From Streptomyces xanthii (lineage in GTDB: Bacteria; Actinomycetota; Actinomycetes; Streptomycetales; Streptomycetaceae), in NCBI RefSeq assembly GCF_014621695.1, contig NZ_CP061281.1, forward strand, positions 7,068,001-7,132,000: a stretch of 64,000 nucleotides of DNA, in the 5' to 3' direction. The position numbers and the translations under genes are program-made. Positions 1 through 9,838 of this stretch are shown piece by piece. Numbering within the stretch: the stretch's first letter is position 1; every line of letters begins with the position of its first letter. The notes beneath the pieces are model-generated. The model did not search any database and was not told the DNA's origin. It worked only from the letters and a program-made list of their open reading frames with translations.

Positions 1-1
1 C

Positions 2-1618
<1,617 letters not shown>

Positions 1619-1632
1619 TCCCTGCCGGACCT

Positions 1633-1670
1633 CCACCGCCCCGGTCGGCCCCGTGCCGCCGGGGCGGTGG
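1633..1670 (+). terminator. Hairpin terminator after isocitrate dehydrogenase
   Basis: A perfect 12-bp inverted repeat, CCACCGCCCCGG and CCGGGGCGGTGG, with a 14-base loop begins 14 bases after the stop codon. There is no T tract, which is usual for streptomycete terminators. Confidence 0.75.
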
Positions 1671-1728
1671 CGTGTCCGCTTCGCACGGGGACGCGCTTTA
1701 CCGCCCCTGACCTGGGTAGGCTGCGTCG

Positions 1729-3690
1729 ATGAGCACTCTGGATGACGCACGTCCGGGCATGGACCCGGCGATCCGCCCGCAGGACGACCTCTTCGGACAC
1801 GTCAACGGCCACTGGCTGGCGACCGAGCCGATCCCCGACGACCGCTCCAGCTGGGGCCCCTTCGTGCAGCTCGTGGACGTCGCCGAGCAGCAGGTCAAGG
1901 AGATCATCCAGGAGATCGCCGAGGGCGGCCCGACCAGCCTCGACGACACCGAGGCACGCAAGATCGCCGACCTGTACGCGTCGTTCATGGACGAGGAGCG
2001 GGCCGACGCCCTCGGCCTCGACCCGGTCCGGCCGCTCCTCGACGAGGTGGCGCGGATCAGCGACGTCGCACAGCTCGCCGCCTTCCTCGGCCGCTTCGAA
2101 CGGACCGGCGGCTCCGGCCTGTTCGGCGCGTACATCGACACCGACGACCGCGACTCCGACCGCTACCTCTTCAACCTCCTGCAGGGCGGCCTCGGCCTGC
2201 CCGACGAGTCGTACTACCGCGACGAGAAGTTCGCCGAGACCCGCGAGAAGTACGAGGCGTACCTCACCGAGCTGTTCACGCTCGCCGAGCACGCCGACCC
2301 GGCCGGCGCCGCGCGCACCGTCCTCGCCCTGGAGACCCGGCTCGCCGAGGGCCACTGGGAGCGCGCCGAGACGCGGGACGTGCAGAAGACGTACAACCTC
2401 ACCACCTTCGACGAACTCGCCGCGCTAGCCCCGGCGTTCGACTGGCGCGGCTATGTGACCGGGCTCGGCGGCAGCGACGACACGCTCGCCCAGTCCTGCG
2501 TGCGCCAGCCCTCGTACCTGGCCCACCTCTCGACCGTCCTCACCGAGGTCCCCGTCGAGCAGTGGCGCGACTGGCTGCTCGCCCGCGTGCTGCGCTCCAG
2601 CGCCCCGTACCTGTCCTCGCCGTTCGTCCGCGTCAACTTCGACTTCTACGGGCGCACCCTCAACGGCACTCCGGAGCTGCGGGCCCGCTGGAAGCGCGCC
2701 GTCGCCTTCGTCGAGGGCGCCATGGGCGAGGCCGTCGGCAAGGAGTACGTCGCCCGGCACTTCCCGCCCGCGTCCAAGGCGCTGATGGACGAGCTCGTCG
2801 CGAACCTGCTCGAGGCCTACCGCCAGTCCATCGGCGCCCTCGACTGGATGACGGACGAGACGAAGGAGCGGGCGTACGAGAAGCTCGCCACGTTCCGCCC
2901 GAAGATCGGCTACCCGGACCGCTTCCGCGACTACTCGGGCCTGACCGTCGTCCCCGGCGACCTGCTGGCCAACGCGCACGCGGCCGACGCCTTCGAGCAC
3001 GACCGGCAGATGGCCAAGATCGGCGCCCCGGTCGACCGCGACGAGTGGTTCATGCTGCCGCAGACCGTGAACGCGTACTACAACCCGGGCACGAACGAGA
3101 TCTGCTTCCCTGCCGGCATCCTGCAGAAGCCGTTCTTCTCCCCGGAGGCGGACGCGGCCGAGAACTACGGCGGCATCGGCGCCGTCATCGGCCACGAGAT
3201 CGGCCACGGCTTCGACGACCAAGGCGCCCAGTACGACGGCCAGGGCAACCTCAACGACTGGTGGACCGCGGACGACAAGGCTGCGTTCGAGGGCAAGTCG
3301 AAGGCGCTCATCAAGCAGTACGACGGCTTCTCGCCGCGCAATCTGCCGGGCGAGTCCGTCAACGGGGCGCTGACCGTCGGCGAGAACATCGGCGACCTCG
3401 GCGGCCTCACCATCGGGCACACCGCCTACCTCATCGCCCTCGCCGGCGCGCCGGTTCCGGAGGCGGACGGACTCAGCGGCTCCCAGCGGCTGTTCATGAA
3501 CTGGGCGTTCTGCTGGCGCACCAAGCGGCGCAAGGAGCAGGAGCAGCAGTACCTGACGATCGACCCGCACTCGCCGCCGGAGTTCCGGGCGAACATCGTG
3601 CGCAACCTCGACGAGTTCCACGAGGCGTTCGGCACGGTCGCGGGGGACGGGCTGTGGCTCGACCCCGCGGAGCGGGTGCGGATCTGGTGA
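1729..3690 (+). CDS. M13 family zinc metallopeptidase (neprilysin/PepO-like)
   Basis: A zinc endopeptidase of the M13 family, which cuts short peptides. The 653-residue length is typical. The substrate-binding motif NAYYNP is at residues 448-453, the zinc motif HEIGH at 489-493 (ligands H489 and H493, catalytic E490), and the third ligand is in ENIGD at 552-556 (E552). I see no N-terminal membrane segment or signal peptide, so unlike animal neprilysins it is probably soluble and cytoplasmic. The ATG at 1729 is the first good start and sits just downstream of a -10-like TAGGCT. It stands alone between two hairpins. Its physiological substrate cannot be read from sequence. Confidence 0.92.
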   Translation: MSTLDDARPGMDPAIRPQDDLFGHVNGHWLATEPIPDDRSSWGPFVQLVDVAEQQVKEIIQEIAEGGPTSLDDTEARKIADLYASFMDEERADALGLDPVRPLLDEVARISDVAQLAAFLGRFERTGGSGLFGAYIDTDDRDSDRYLFNLLQGGLGLPDESYYRDEKFAETREKYEAYLTELFTLAEHADPAGAARTVLALETRLAEGHWERAETRDVQKTYNLTTFDELAALAPAFDWRGYVTGLGGSDDTLAQSCVRQPSYLAHLSTVLTEVPVEQWRDWLLARVLRSSAPYLSSPFVRVNFDFYGRTLNGTPELRARWKRAVAFVEGAMGEAVGKEYVARHFPPASKALMDELVANLLEAYRQSIGALDWMTDETKERAYEKLATFRPKIGYPDRFRDYSGLTVVPGDLLANAHAADAFEHDRQMAKIGAPVDRDEWFMLPQTVNAYYNPGTNEICFPAGILQKPFFSPEADAAENYGGIGAVIGHEIGHGFDDQGAQYDGQGNLNDWWTADDKAAFEGKSKALIKQYDGFSPRNLPGESVNGALTVGENIGDLGGLTIGHTAYLIALAGAPVPEADGLSGSQRLFMNWAFCWRTKRRKEQEQQYLTIDPHSPPEFRANIVRNLDEFHEAFGTVAGDGLWLDPAERVRIW

Positions 3691-3705
3691 GTCGTCGTTG
3701 AGCGG

Positions 3706-3785
3706 GGTCGGGGGGTTCAGGCCCCCCGGCCTTGCCGTCTCGGGGCTCCGCCCCGGACCCCGCTCCTCAATCGCCGGAGGGGCTC
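3706..3785. terminator. Double hairpin of the common Streptomyces GGGGCTCCGCCCC type
   Basis: Two GC hairpins lie between convergent genes: GGGGG-TTCAG-CCCCC around 3711-3726, and CGGGGC-TCC-GCCCCG at 3741-3755. The segment that follows, ending in TCGCCGGAGGGGCT, is of a kind I know as a frequent intergenic repeat in Streptomyces genomes. It probably terminates transcription from both sides. Confidence 0.6.
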
Positions 3786-3805
3786 AAAAGAGATGGGGCT
3801 TCTGC

Positions 3806-4522
3806 TCAGATGTTCGACTTCAGGAAGTCGAGTGTGCTGGTCCACGCCTGGCGCGACGACCGCGCGTCGTAGACCTCCGGGCGGCCGTCGTTGAAGAAGG
3901 CGTGGCCGGCCGGGTAGAGGCGGAAGTCGGGCACGATGCCGGACTGCTGCTCGATCGTCCGGCGGAGGCCGTCGAGCGTCGGCAGCGGGATCGACTCGTC
4001 GCGCTCCCCGTAGTGGCCGAGGATCTGCGCCCTGAGCCCCGAGAAGTCGGGGACCTCGTGCTGGATGACCCCGTAGAACGGGACCGCCGCCGAGACCCGC
4101 GCGTCCCGCGCCGCCAGGTGCAGCACGAAGCCGCCGCCCATGCAGAAACCCACCACGCCGACCGTGTCCGACGTGACCTCGGGCCGCGCGAGGAGATGTC
4201 CCACCGCGCCCGAGAGCAGCTCCACGGCCCGCTGTTCCGGCAGTTCCCGCATCATGCGGAACGCCTCCTGCGCGTCGTGCGCCACGTTCCCGCCGTACAG
4301 GTCGGGCGCGAGCGCGACGAAGCCCTCGGCGGCCAGCCGGTCGGCGACGTCGGCGATGTGGTCGGTCAGGCCCCACCATTCCTGGATGACGATGACCCCG
4401 GGGCCCCGGCCCGCGGGCGGCAGCGCGAGACAGCCGTGCGCGGGCGTGCCGTCGCTGTCGAACGTCACGTTCTGGTGGGCCGGGCGGCCGGTGGACCGGG
4501 GCGCGTGGGGGGTGTCCGTCAC
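3806..4522 (-). CDS. Dienelactone hydrolase family protein
   Basis: An alpha/beta hydrolase of the dienelactone hydrolase family (carboxymethylenebutenolidase type), which opens lactone rings such as the dienelactone made in chlorocatechol breakdown; many bacterial members have other, unknown esters as substrates. Its 238 residues are the usual length. The catalytic set is visible: E48 in QEWWG, nucleophile C127 in GFCMGG, D175 in GERDES and H207 in AGHAFF. The GTG start at 4522 has GGAGG six bases upstream. The gene is monocistronic, and the neighbours give no pathway, so the true substrate is open. Confidence 0.9.
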   Translation of the reverse strand: MTDTPHAPRSTGRPAHQNVTFDSDGTPAHGCLALPPAGRGPGVIVIQEWWGLTDHIADVADRLAAEGFVALAPDLYGGNVAHDAQEAFRMMRELPEQRAVELLSGAVGHLLARPEVTSDTVGVVGFCMGGGFVLHLAARDARVSAAVPFYGVIQHEVPDFSGLRAQILGHYGERDESIPLPTLDGLRRTIEQQSGIVPDFRLYPAGHAFFNDGRPEVYDARSSRQAWTSTLDFLKSNI

Positions 4523-4609
4523 GAGGTGCCTCCTGCAACTGATGCAACGCGATGATCGGATCCCACCCTTCCACTTCCGCCCCCGGACACGACAACGCGC
4601 CCGGGACGG

Positions 4610-5923
4610 TCAGCCGGCCGGGTGGGCCTTCTGGATCGCCGTGAGGCATGCGGTGATCGCCTGCTGGAGTTCCTCCAGGCGGCGCACCATGTCGTCCTCC
4701 ACGATGTCGTCGATCTCCGCGACGTCGTCGAAGGTCAGCTCCTCGAAGGCCTTCGTCGCCTTCTGCAGGCTGCTGTAGAACTTGGCGCGCCGCTCCTGCA
4801 CGCGCAGCTCCGGGTCCTTCTCGACGGTCTCGGCGACGAGGTTGCGCACGGTGTCGTACGCCTCGCGGGCCCACTCGCCCGCCTCCTCGTCCTCCTCCAG
4901 CTCGTCGATCAGCGACAGGTGCCGCTCGGCCTCCTCGCGCAGCTCGGGCGACGCCTCGATCTTCTGGCCCGCGGCCGTCTTGACCTGGCCCTCCTCGGCG
5001 ATCTTCCGCACGTACTCGAGCTGGCCGCCGGTCTTGGCCTCCTCCGCGACGGCCTTCTTCAGGTCGTCGGCGCGCACGATGTCGCGGGCCAGGCCCGAGC
5101 GGAGCACCGGGTCCTCGCCGAGGCGGTCCATCAGCGCCTTGCGGGCCGCCTCCGCGGTGCCCGGGTCGGCGAGGATCGCGGCACGCAGCGCGGTCGGGTT
5201 CTCCGCGACCTCCAGCGCCTTCGTCGGGCGGATGCCCTCCGCCTCGGCCGCCTCCGTGATCGCCTGGCCGCGCACGGACGTCGCGCTGGAACGCGACACG
5301 TAGTACGACAGCCACACGTCGGCGTCCGGCAGCTCGACCTCGACGCCCGGGGCGAGCGCCTCGAACTGCGGGACCAGACCGTCGTCGGCCGCCCGGTCCC
5401 ACGCCTTGTAGAAGCGCATGACGCGGTCCGCCGAGCACTCGGCGAGCGCGGCGAATCGGCGCGCCGAGACCTTCTCCGTCTCGCCGGCGGCCTGACCGCC
5501 CGGGCGCACGCTGCGGGCCACCTTGAGGGCGAAGGTCCAGCCGCCGGTGCGGGCGTAGCCGCCGAACTCGCGGGCGTCCCGGGCGATGGCCTCCGGCACC
5601 TCGCCCGAAGCGTCCTCGTCGTCCTCGTTGTCCTCGTCGCCCTCCGCGTCAGCATCCGCGGCCGCGTCCATGTCCGCGGCGGAGGCGGGGGCCTCGGCGA
5701 CCGGAGCCGCGGCCGGCGCCTCGGGCTGCCAGAAGTTCTCCTCCACGGCGGCGGGCGCCGCCGGTCCGGGCACGGGCGGCGCGGCGGGCCCGGCCTCGAC
5801 GGCCGCAGTGGCCTCGGTGGTCTCAGCAGCCCCGGCGGGCTCGGCCGCCGCAGGGTTCACGGCGTCCCCGTTGTCCTCGCCGGACGGGACGGCTGCCTCG
5901 GACGAGTCGATGGCTACGGTCAC
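4610..5923 (-). CDS. Acidic Ala/Glu-rich protein with a possible HTH segment, unknown function
   Basis: I do not recognise a named family. The protein has 437 residues. Residues 1 to about 125 are an Ala/Pro/Glu-rich, strongly acidic and probably disordered tail. The remainder is helical, and one stretch, VSARRFAALAECSADRVMRF, has the spacing of a helix-turn-helix. Near the C-terminus there are acidic, coiled-coil-like helices. There is no membrane segment or signal peptide. The GTG start at 5923 has AGGAGT seven bases upstream, and ATAAAGT about 45 bases further up could be its -10 box, lying just past the stop of the CoA-transferase gene. A DNA-binding or nucleoid-associated role is possible but is only inference. 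Confidence 0.6.
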   Translation of the reverse strand: MTVAIDSSEAAVPSGEDNGDAVNPAAAEPAGAAETTEATAAVEAGPAAPPVPGPAAPAAVEENFWQPEAPAAAPVAEAPASAADMDAAADADAEGDEDNEDDEDASGEVPEAIARDAREFGGYARTGGWTFALKVARSVRPGGQAAGETEKVSARRFAALAECSADRVMRFYKAWDRAADDGLVPQFEALAPGVEVELPDADVWLSYYVSRSSATSVRGQAITEAAEAEGIRPTKALEVAENPTALRAAILADPGTAEAARKALMDRLGEDPVLRSGLARDIVRADDLKKAVAEEAKTGGQLEYVRKIAEEGQVKTAAGQKIEASPELREEAERHLSLIDELEEDEEAGEWAREAYDTVRNLVAETVEKDPELRVQERRAKFYSSLQKATKAFEELTFDDVAEIDDIVEDDMVRRLEELQQAITACLTAIQKAHPAG

Positions 5924-5969
5924 GTAGGTACTCCTGGGTGATCGGGCACGTGCGGGTTGACGGGATACT

Positions 5970-7166
5970 TTATCGCTCCGATTGGGGTGTTTTGTGCGCG
6001 AGTTGTGTCCCCTCCCCGTCGAGCCCCAGTTCGGCCAGGACCGCGGCGGTGTGTTCGCCCGCGGCGGGCACCGGCGCCATCCGGGGCTCCAGGCCGCGCG
6101 GCGTGGCGGGCGGGAGCAGCGCGCGGACCGGTCCGCCCGGGGTGTCCACGTCGCGCCAGCGGTCGCGGCCGGACAGCACCGGGTGCGCGAGGAAGTCCTC
6201 GACCGTGTTGAGCCGGGCGCTCGCGATCCCGGCCCGGTCGAGCAGGGCCACGACCTCGTCCGCGTCCAGTTCGGCGAAGCGCGCGGTCACGACGGCGTCC
6301 AGCTCGGCGCGTCGCGCGACGCGGGAGGAGTTGCGGCGGAAACGCGGGTCGTCGGAGAGCGCCGCGTCGTCCAGGACGTGCGCGCAGAACGCGGCCCACT
6401 CCCGCTCGTTCTGGATCGCGAGCAGCACCGTCCGCCCGTCGGCCGCCGGGTAGGGCCCGTACGGGGCGATCGTCGCGTGCGCGGCGCCGACCCGCGGCGG
6501 CTGGGCGCCGGAGTAGGCCGTGTAGTACGCGGGGTAGCCCATCCACTCGGCGAGCGCCTCGAACAGCGACACCTCGACCGAGCGCGTCACCCCCGTGTCC
6601 CGGCGCTCGTACAGCGCCGTGAGGATCCCGGAGAAGGCGTACATGCCGGCCGCGATGTCGGCGATCGCGATGCCGACCTTCGCCGGCTCCTCCGGGCTGC
6701 CCGTCACCGACACGACCCCCGTCTCGCACTGCACCAGAAGGTCGTACGCCTTCCGGTCCGACCAGGGCCCGTCGGTGCCGTAGCCGGAGATGTCGCACAC
6801 GACGAGCGAGGGGTGCCGTTCGGCGAGCGCGGCGGCGGACAGGCCGAGGCGGGCCGCGGCGCCCGGCGCCAGGTTCTGCACGAAGACGTCCGCGCGGGCC
6901 AGCAGCCGCTCCAGCGCCTCGCGGCCCTCCGGCGTCTTCACGTCGAGGGTGACGGACTCCTTGGACCGGTTCAGCCACACGAAGTGGCTGGACTGGCCGT
7001 GCACCGTCTCGTCGTAACGGCGGGCGAAGTCGCCGCCGCCCGGCCGCTCCACCTTGATCACCCGCGCGCCCAGATCGGCGAGCTGGCGGGTCGCGAACGG
7101 GGCGGCCACCGCCTGTTCGAGACTGACGACGGTGATGCCGTCGAGGGGCAGGCGGGCCGTGCTCAT
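5970..7166 (-). CDS. CaiB/BaiF family CoA-transferase
   Basis: A class III CoA-transferase, which moves CoA between carboxylic acids through an aspartyl-CoA thioester intermediate. The 398-residue length fits the family. The N-terminal LDGITVVSLEQAVAAPF and LGARVIKVE motifs are typical, and the catalytic aspartate is D142 in KAYDLLVQ. The ATG at 7166 has GGAGG nine bases upstream. The stop (TAA at 5970) comes 46 bases before the start of the acidic protein gene, so the two may be co-transcribed. No acyl-CoA ligase or dehydrogenase lies beside it, so the acid it activates is unknown. Confidence 0.9.
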   Translation of the reverse strand: MSTARLPLDGITVVSLEQAVAAPFATRQLADLGARVIKVERPGGGDFARRYDETVHGQSSHFVWLNRSKESVTLDVKTPEGREALERLLARADVFVQNLAPGAAARLGLSAAALAERHPSLVVCDISGYGTDGPWSDRKAYDLLVQCETGVVSVTGSPEEPAKVGIAIADIAAGMYAFSGILTALYERRDTGVTRSVEVSLFEALAEWMGYPAYYTAYSGAQPPRVGAAHATIAPYGPYPAADGRTVLLAIQNEREWAAFCAHVLDDAALSDDPRFRRNSSRVARRAELDAVVTARFAELDADEVVALLDRAGIASARLNTVEDFLAHPVLSGRDRWRDVDTPGGPVRALLPPATPRGLEPRMAPVPAAGEHTAAVLAELGLDGEGTQLAHKTPQSER

Positions 7167-7296
7167 AGGGGCTTCCTCCGTGCAGGGGTGACAACGCGGG
7201 GGCGACGGACGCAGGGGGCGGCGTCCGGCGGGCTCTTCCGCCGGACGGTACGCGATGCGCGCGCCGGCCCGGCCGGAGACCTCCCGTTCCGCCCGC

Positions 7297-8421
7297 TCAG
7301 CCGGTTCCGCCGCTGTCGGCGAGCCGCGCCGACCAGCGCTGCTCCACCTTGGCCAGACGCCAGTACGCGACCGCCGCCACCCACACCACGACGAACAGTC
7401 CGACGATGACGTACCCGACGTTGTCGAGGTCGAGTCCGGCGATCCAGCCCGTGACCGCGTCGGTCAGGTCGAGCTTCTCGTGGAGCACGCCCACGAGTTC
7501 GATCGTGCCGATGAAGAACGCGACGGCGATCGACAGTCCGGTGATCGTGAGGTTGTAGAACACCTTGCGGACCGGGTTCGAGAACGCCCACTGGTAGGCG
7601 AAGTTCATGAACGTGCCGTCGAGCGTGTCGAACAGGCTCATGCCCGCGGCGAACAGCAGCGGCAGGCACAGCACCGCGTACCAGGGCAGCCCGGCGGCGG
7701 CACCGCTGCCCGCCATCACCATCAGCGTGACCTCGGTCGCCGTGTCGAAGCCGAGCCCGAACAGGAAGCCCAGCGGGAACATCTGGCCGGGCCGGGTGAT
7801 CGAGCGGGTGAAGCGGCCGAGGATCCGGTTCATGAACCCCCGCGAGTCCAGGTGCGCTTCGAGTTCCCGCTCGTCGTACGAGCCGCCGCGCATCGCCCGG
7901 AACACCTTCATGATGCCGATCAGGGCCACCAGGTTCAGCGCGGCGATCAGGTACAGGAACGTGCCGGACACGGTCGTGCCGACGATGCCGAGGACCTGAT
8001 GGGTTCGGGAGTCGTCGCTGGTCAAGGTGGTGGCGAGCGCTGTGCCGCCGGCCACCAGTGCCGCGAGGACCACGACCACGCTGGAGTGGCCGAGCGCGAA
8101 CCAGAAGCCCACGGACACCGGACGCTTGCCGTCCGCCATCAGCTTGCGGGTCGTGTTGTCGATCGCCGCGATGTGGTCGGCGTCGAAGGCGTGCCGCATG
8201 CCCAGCGTGTACGCCGTGATGCCGAGCCCGATGCCGAACGCTTTGTTGTCCACCTCGTAATGGCCGGGGACGACGAGCAGGAAGAGCACGCCGAACGCGA
8301 CGACGTGCAGGGCCAGGATCACCGCCATCAGGCCCGCCGTGCGCAGGGTGTCCTCGCGCCGCCATCGGTAGGCGGACGGCGGACTCGTCGGGGAGTTCGC
8401 GGGCAGGGTCATGCCGATCAC
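7297..8421 (-). CDS. Nickel/cobalt transporter, NiCoT (HoxN/NixA) family
   Basis: An integral membrane permease that takes up Ni2+ or Co2+. The 374 residues carry about eight hydrophobic segments, and the family signature in the second segment is present: H77-x4-D82-H83 within GMRHAFDADH. A second conserved motif, GFWFALGHSSVV, follows. The GTG at 8421 opens the frame; an ATG three codons later (8412), with GGAG ten bases ahead, is an alternative start. The cobalamin riboswitch directly upstream indicates that cobalt for B12 synthesis is the cargo and that expression falls when B12 is plentiful. Confidence 0.93.
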   Translation of the reverse strand: MIGMTLPANSPTSPPSAYRWRREDTLRTAGLMAVILALHVVAFGVLFLLVVPGHYEVDNKAFGIGLGITAYTLGMRHAFDADHIAAIDNTTRKLMADGKRPVSVGFWFALGHSSVVVVLAALVAGGTALATTLTSDDSRTHQVLGIVGTTVSGTFLYLIAALNLVALIGIMKVFRAMRGGSYDERELEAHLDSRGFMNRILGRFTRSITRPGQMFPLGFLFGLGFDTATEVTLMVMAGSGAAAGLPWYAVLCLPLLFAAGMSLFDTLDGTFMNFAYQWAFSNPVRKVFYNLTITGLSIAVAFFIGTIELVGVLHEKLDLTDAVTGWIAGLDLDNVGYVIVGLFVVVWVAAVAYWRLAKVEQRWSARLADSGGTG

Positions 8422-8455
8422 GCTCCAGCACCTCGTGGATCACTTCGTGAGATGC

Positions 8456-8650
8456 CGTGGCCGGTCTCCTGGCTTACGGGCGGGCGACACCGCGCCAGCC
8501 TTCCCAGCGGCACGGGGCCGCCAGTGGCGTGATGACGCGGTGCGCCTCGTGCCGCCCGCGGGCGGGGGCACGAGACCCGATCACAGTGGCGAGGGCCGCT
8601 CCGGACTTGGCCCCTGAGGGGTTGTCACCGGTCTTCCCGAACACCACGGC
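8456..8650 (-). promoter_or_regulatory. Cobalamin (B12) riboswitch in the leader of the Ni/Co permease gene
   Basis: Read on the minus strand, the leader holds the conserved blocks of the cobalamin aptamer in order: a GGCCAAGTCCGG stretch, GCCACTGTGATCGG, a variable stem, GCCACTGG, GGGAAGGCTGG, and AAGCCAGGAGACCGGCC. The last block ends about 38 bases before the permease start, so control is probably at translation initiation. The call rests on these matches to the family consensus; I did not fold the RNA by computer. Confidence 0.93.
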
Positions 8651-8730
8651 CCGCTCACCCTAGAGGGGCCGGAGCGTGACTGCATAGACGCACTCCGCGC
8701 ACGTAGGAAAGATCACATGCCGCCGCGGAG

Positions 8731-9252
8731 TCAGGCGTCGGTGCGGCGCAGACGGGCCCGCGCGATCTCCTCGTACGCCTTCGCGCGCCCCTCCCAGTGC
8801 GAGCCCTCGACGGACTTGCCCGGCTCCAGGTCCTTGTAGACCTCGAAGAAGTGGGTGATCTCCAGGCGGTCGAACTCGGGGATGTCATCGATGTCGCGGA
8901 CCGTGCTGTGCCGGGGGTCGTGGGCGGGGACGCAGAGGATCTTCTCGTCCGGGCCCTTCTCGTCGCTCATCACGAACATGCCGATGGCCCGGCACTCGAC
9001 GGCGCAGCCCGGGAACGTGGCGTCGCCGCCGGTCAGCACGAGCGCGTCGAGCGGGTCGCCGTCACCGCCGAGCGTGCCGTCGACGTAGCCGTAGTCCGCG
9101 GGGTACTGGGTCGAGGTGAAGAGCATCCGGTCCAGCCGGATCCGGCCCAGCTCATGGTCCATCTCGTACTTGTTCCGGGAGCCCTGCGGGATCTCCACGA
9201 TCACGTCGAACGCCTCGTCGGCGCCCGCCTGTCCACTGTCCAGCGTGCCCAA
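8731..9252 (-). CDS. ppa: Inorganic pyrophosphatase, family I
   Basis: Hydrolyses pyrophosphate to two phosphates in the cytosol and so pulls biosynthetic reactions forward. The 173 residues contain the family signature DGDPLDALVL, the N-terminal EIPQGSRNKYEMDH and the C-terminal HFFEVYKDLEPGKSV. I chose the TTG at 9252 because AAGGAGG lies five bases upstream and the family's N-terminus begins just after it; the open frame extends further but has no support. It follows the GNAT gene on the same strand by 64 bases, and the riboswitch leader lies beyond its 3' end. Confidence 0.95.
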   Translation of the reverse strand: MGTLDSGQAGADEAFDVIVEIPQGSRNKYEMDHELGRIRLDRMLFTSTQYPADYGYVDGTLGGDGDPLDALVLTGGDATFPGCAVECRAIGMFVMSDEKGPDEKILCVPAHDPRHSTVRDIDDIPEFDRLEITHFFEVYKDLEPGKSVEGSHWEGRAKAYEEIARARLRRTDA

Positions 9253-9316
9253 TGTGGCCTCCTTGCCCCATTCCGACGTCCCGAGTGTGCGCCGGGCGGG
9301 ACGGATCGGGAACCCC

Positions 9317-9808
9317 TCAGGCACCGTCCGGAACGGCGAATTCGAGTTCGGGCCGCTCCCAGCCGACCGCGGGCGGCTGCGCGGGGGCGGTCCCGGTGCG
9401 CAGCGCGCCCATCCCACGGTAGAAGCCCTCGGCGGGCGGATGCGCGACGACACGGACCCGGTCGAGTCCCGCGGCGCGCGCCTCGCCCCGCATGTGGTCG
9501 ACGAGGAGCCGCCCGATGCCGAGGCCCTGCGCGTCGTCCGCGACGAACATCAGGTCCAGCTCGGCCGCGTCGACGAGCAGCGCGTAGAAGCCGAGGACGC
9601 GGTCGTCGGCGCGGTCCACGGCGGCGAACACCCGGTGTGCCTCGATGTAGCCGGAGGTGACGCGGTAGCCGGCGACCATCGCCGCGTAGTGGCCCTCGTA
9701 CGCGCGCGAGCCCTGGACGATGCGGGTGAGGCGCCGTGCGTCGCGTGCGACGGCGCGCCGGACGGTGACGTCGGGCCGCCCGCCGGGCCGGGTAATCCTC
9801 GCGTTCAT
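9317..9808 (-). CDS. GNAT family N-acetyltransferase
   Basis: A single-domain GNAT enzyme (163 residues) that transfers an acetyl group from acetyl-CoA to an unknown amine. The acetyl-CoA binding motif A is at the middle: LMFVADDAQGLGIGRLLVDHM, followed by the final strand motif EGFYRGMGAL. The gene begins 30 bases after the short Rho gene on the same strand and may be co-transcribed with it. Substrate unknown. Confidence 0.82.
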   Translation of the reverse strand: MNARITRPGGRPDVTVRRAVARDARRLTRIVQGSRAYEGHYAAMVAGYRVTSGYIEAHRVFAAVDRADDRVLGFYALLVDAAELDLMFVADDAQGLGIGRLLVDHMRGEARAAGLDRVRVVAHPPAEGFYRGMGALRTGTAPAQPPAVGWERPELEFAVPDGA

Positions 9809-9838
9809 GCTTCGAGTATTACCTACCCGGGGCCGGGA

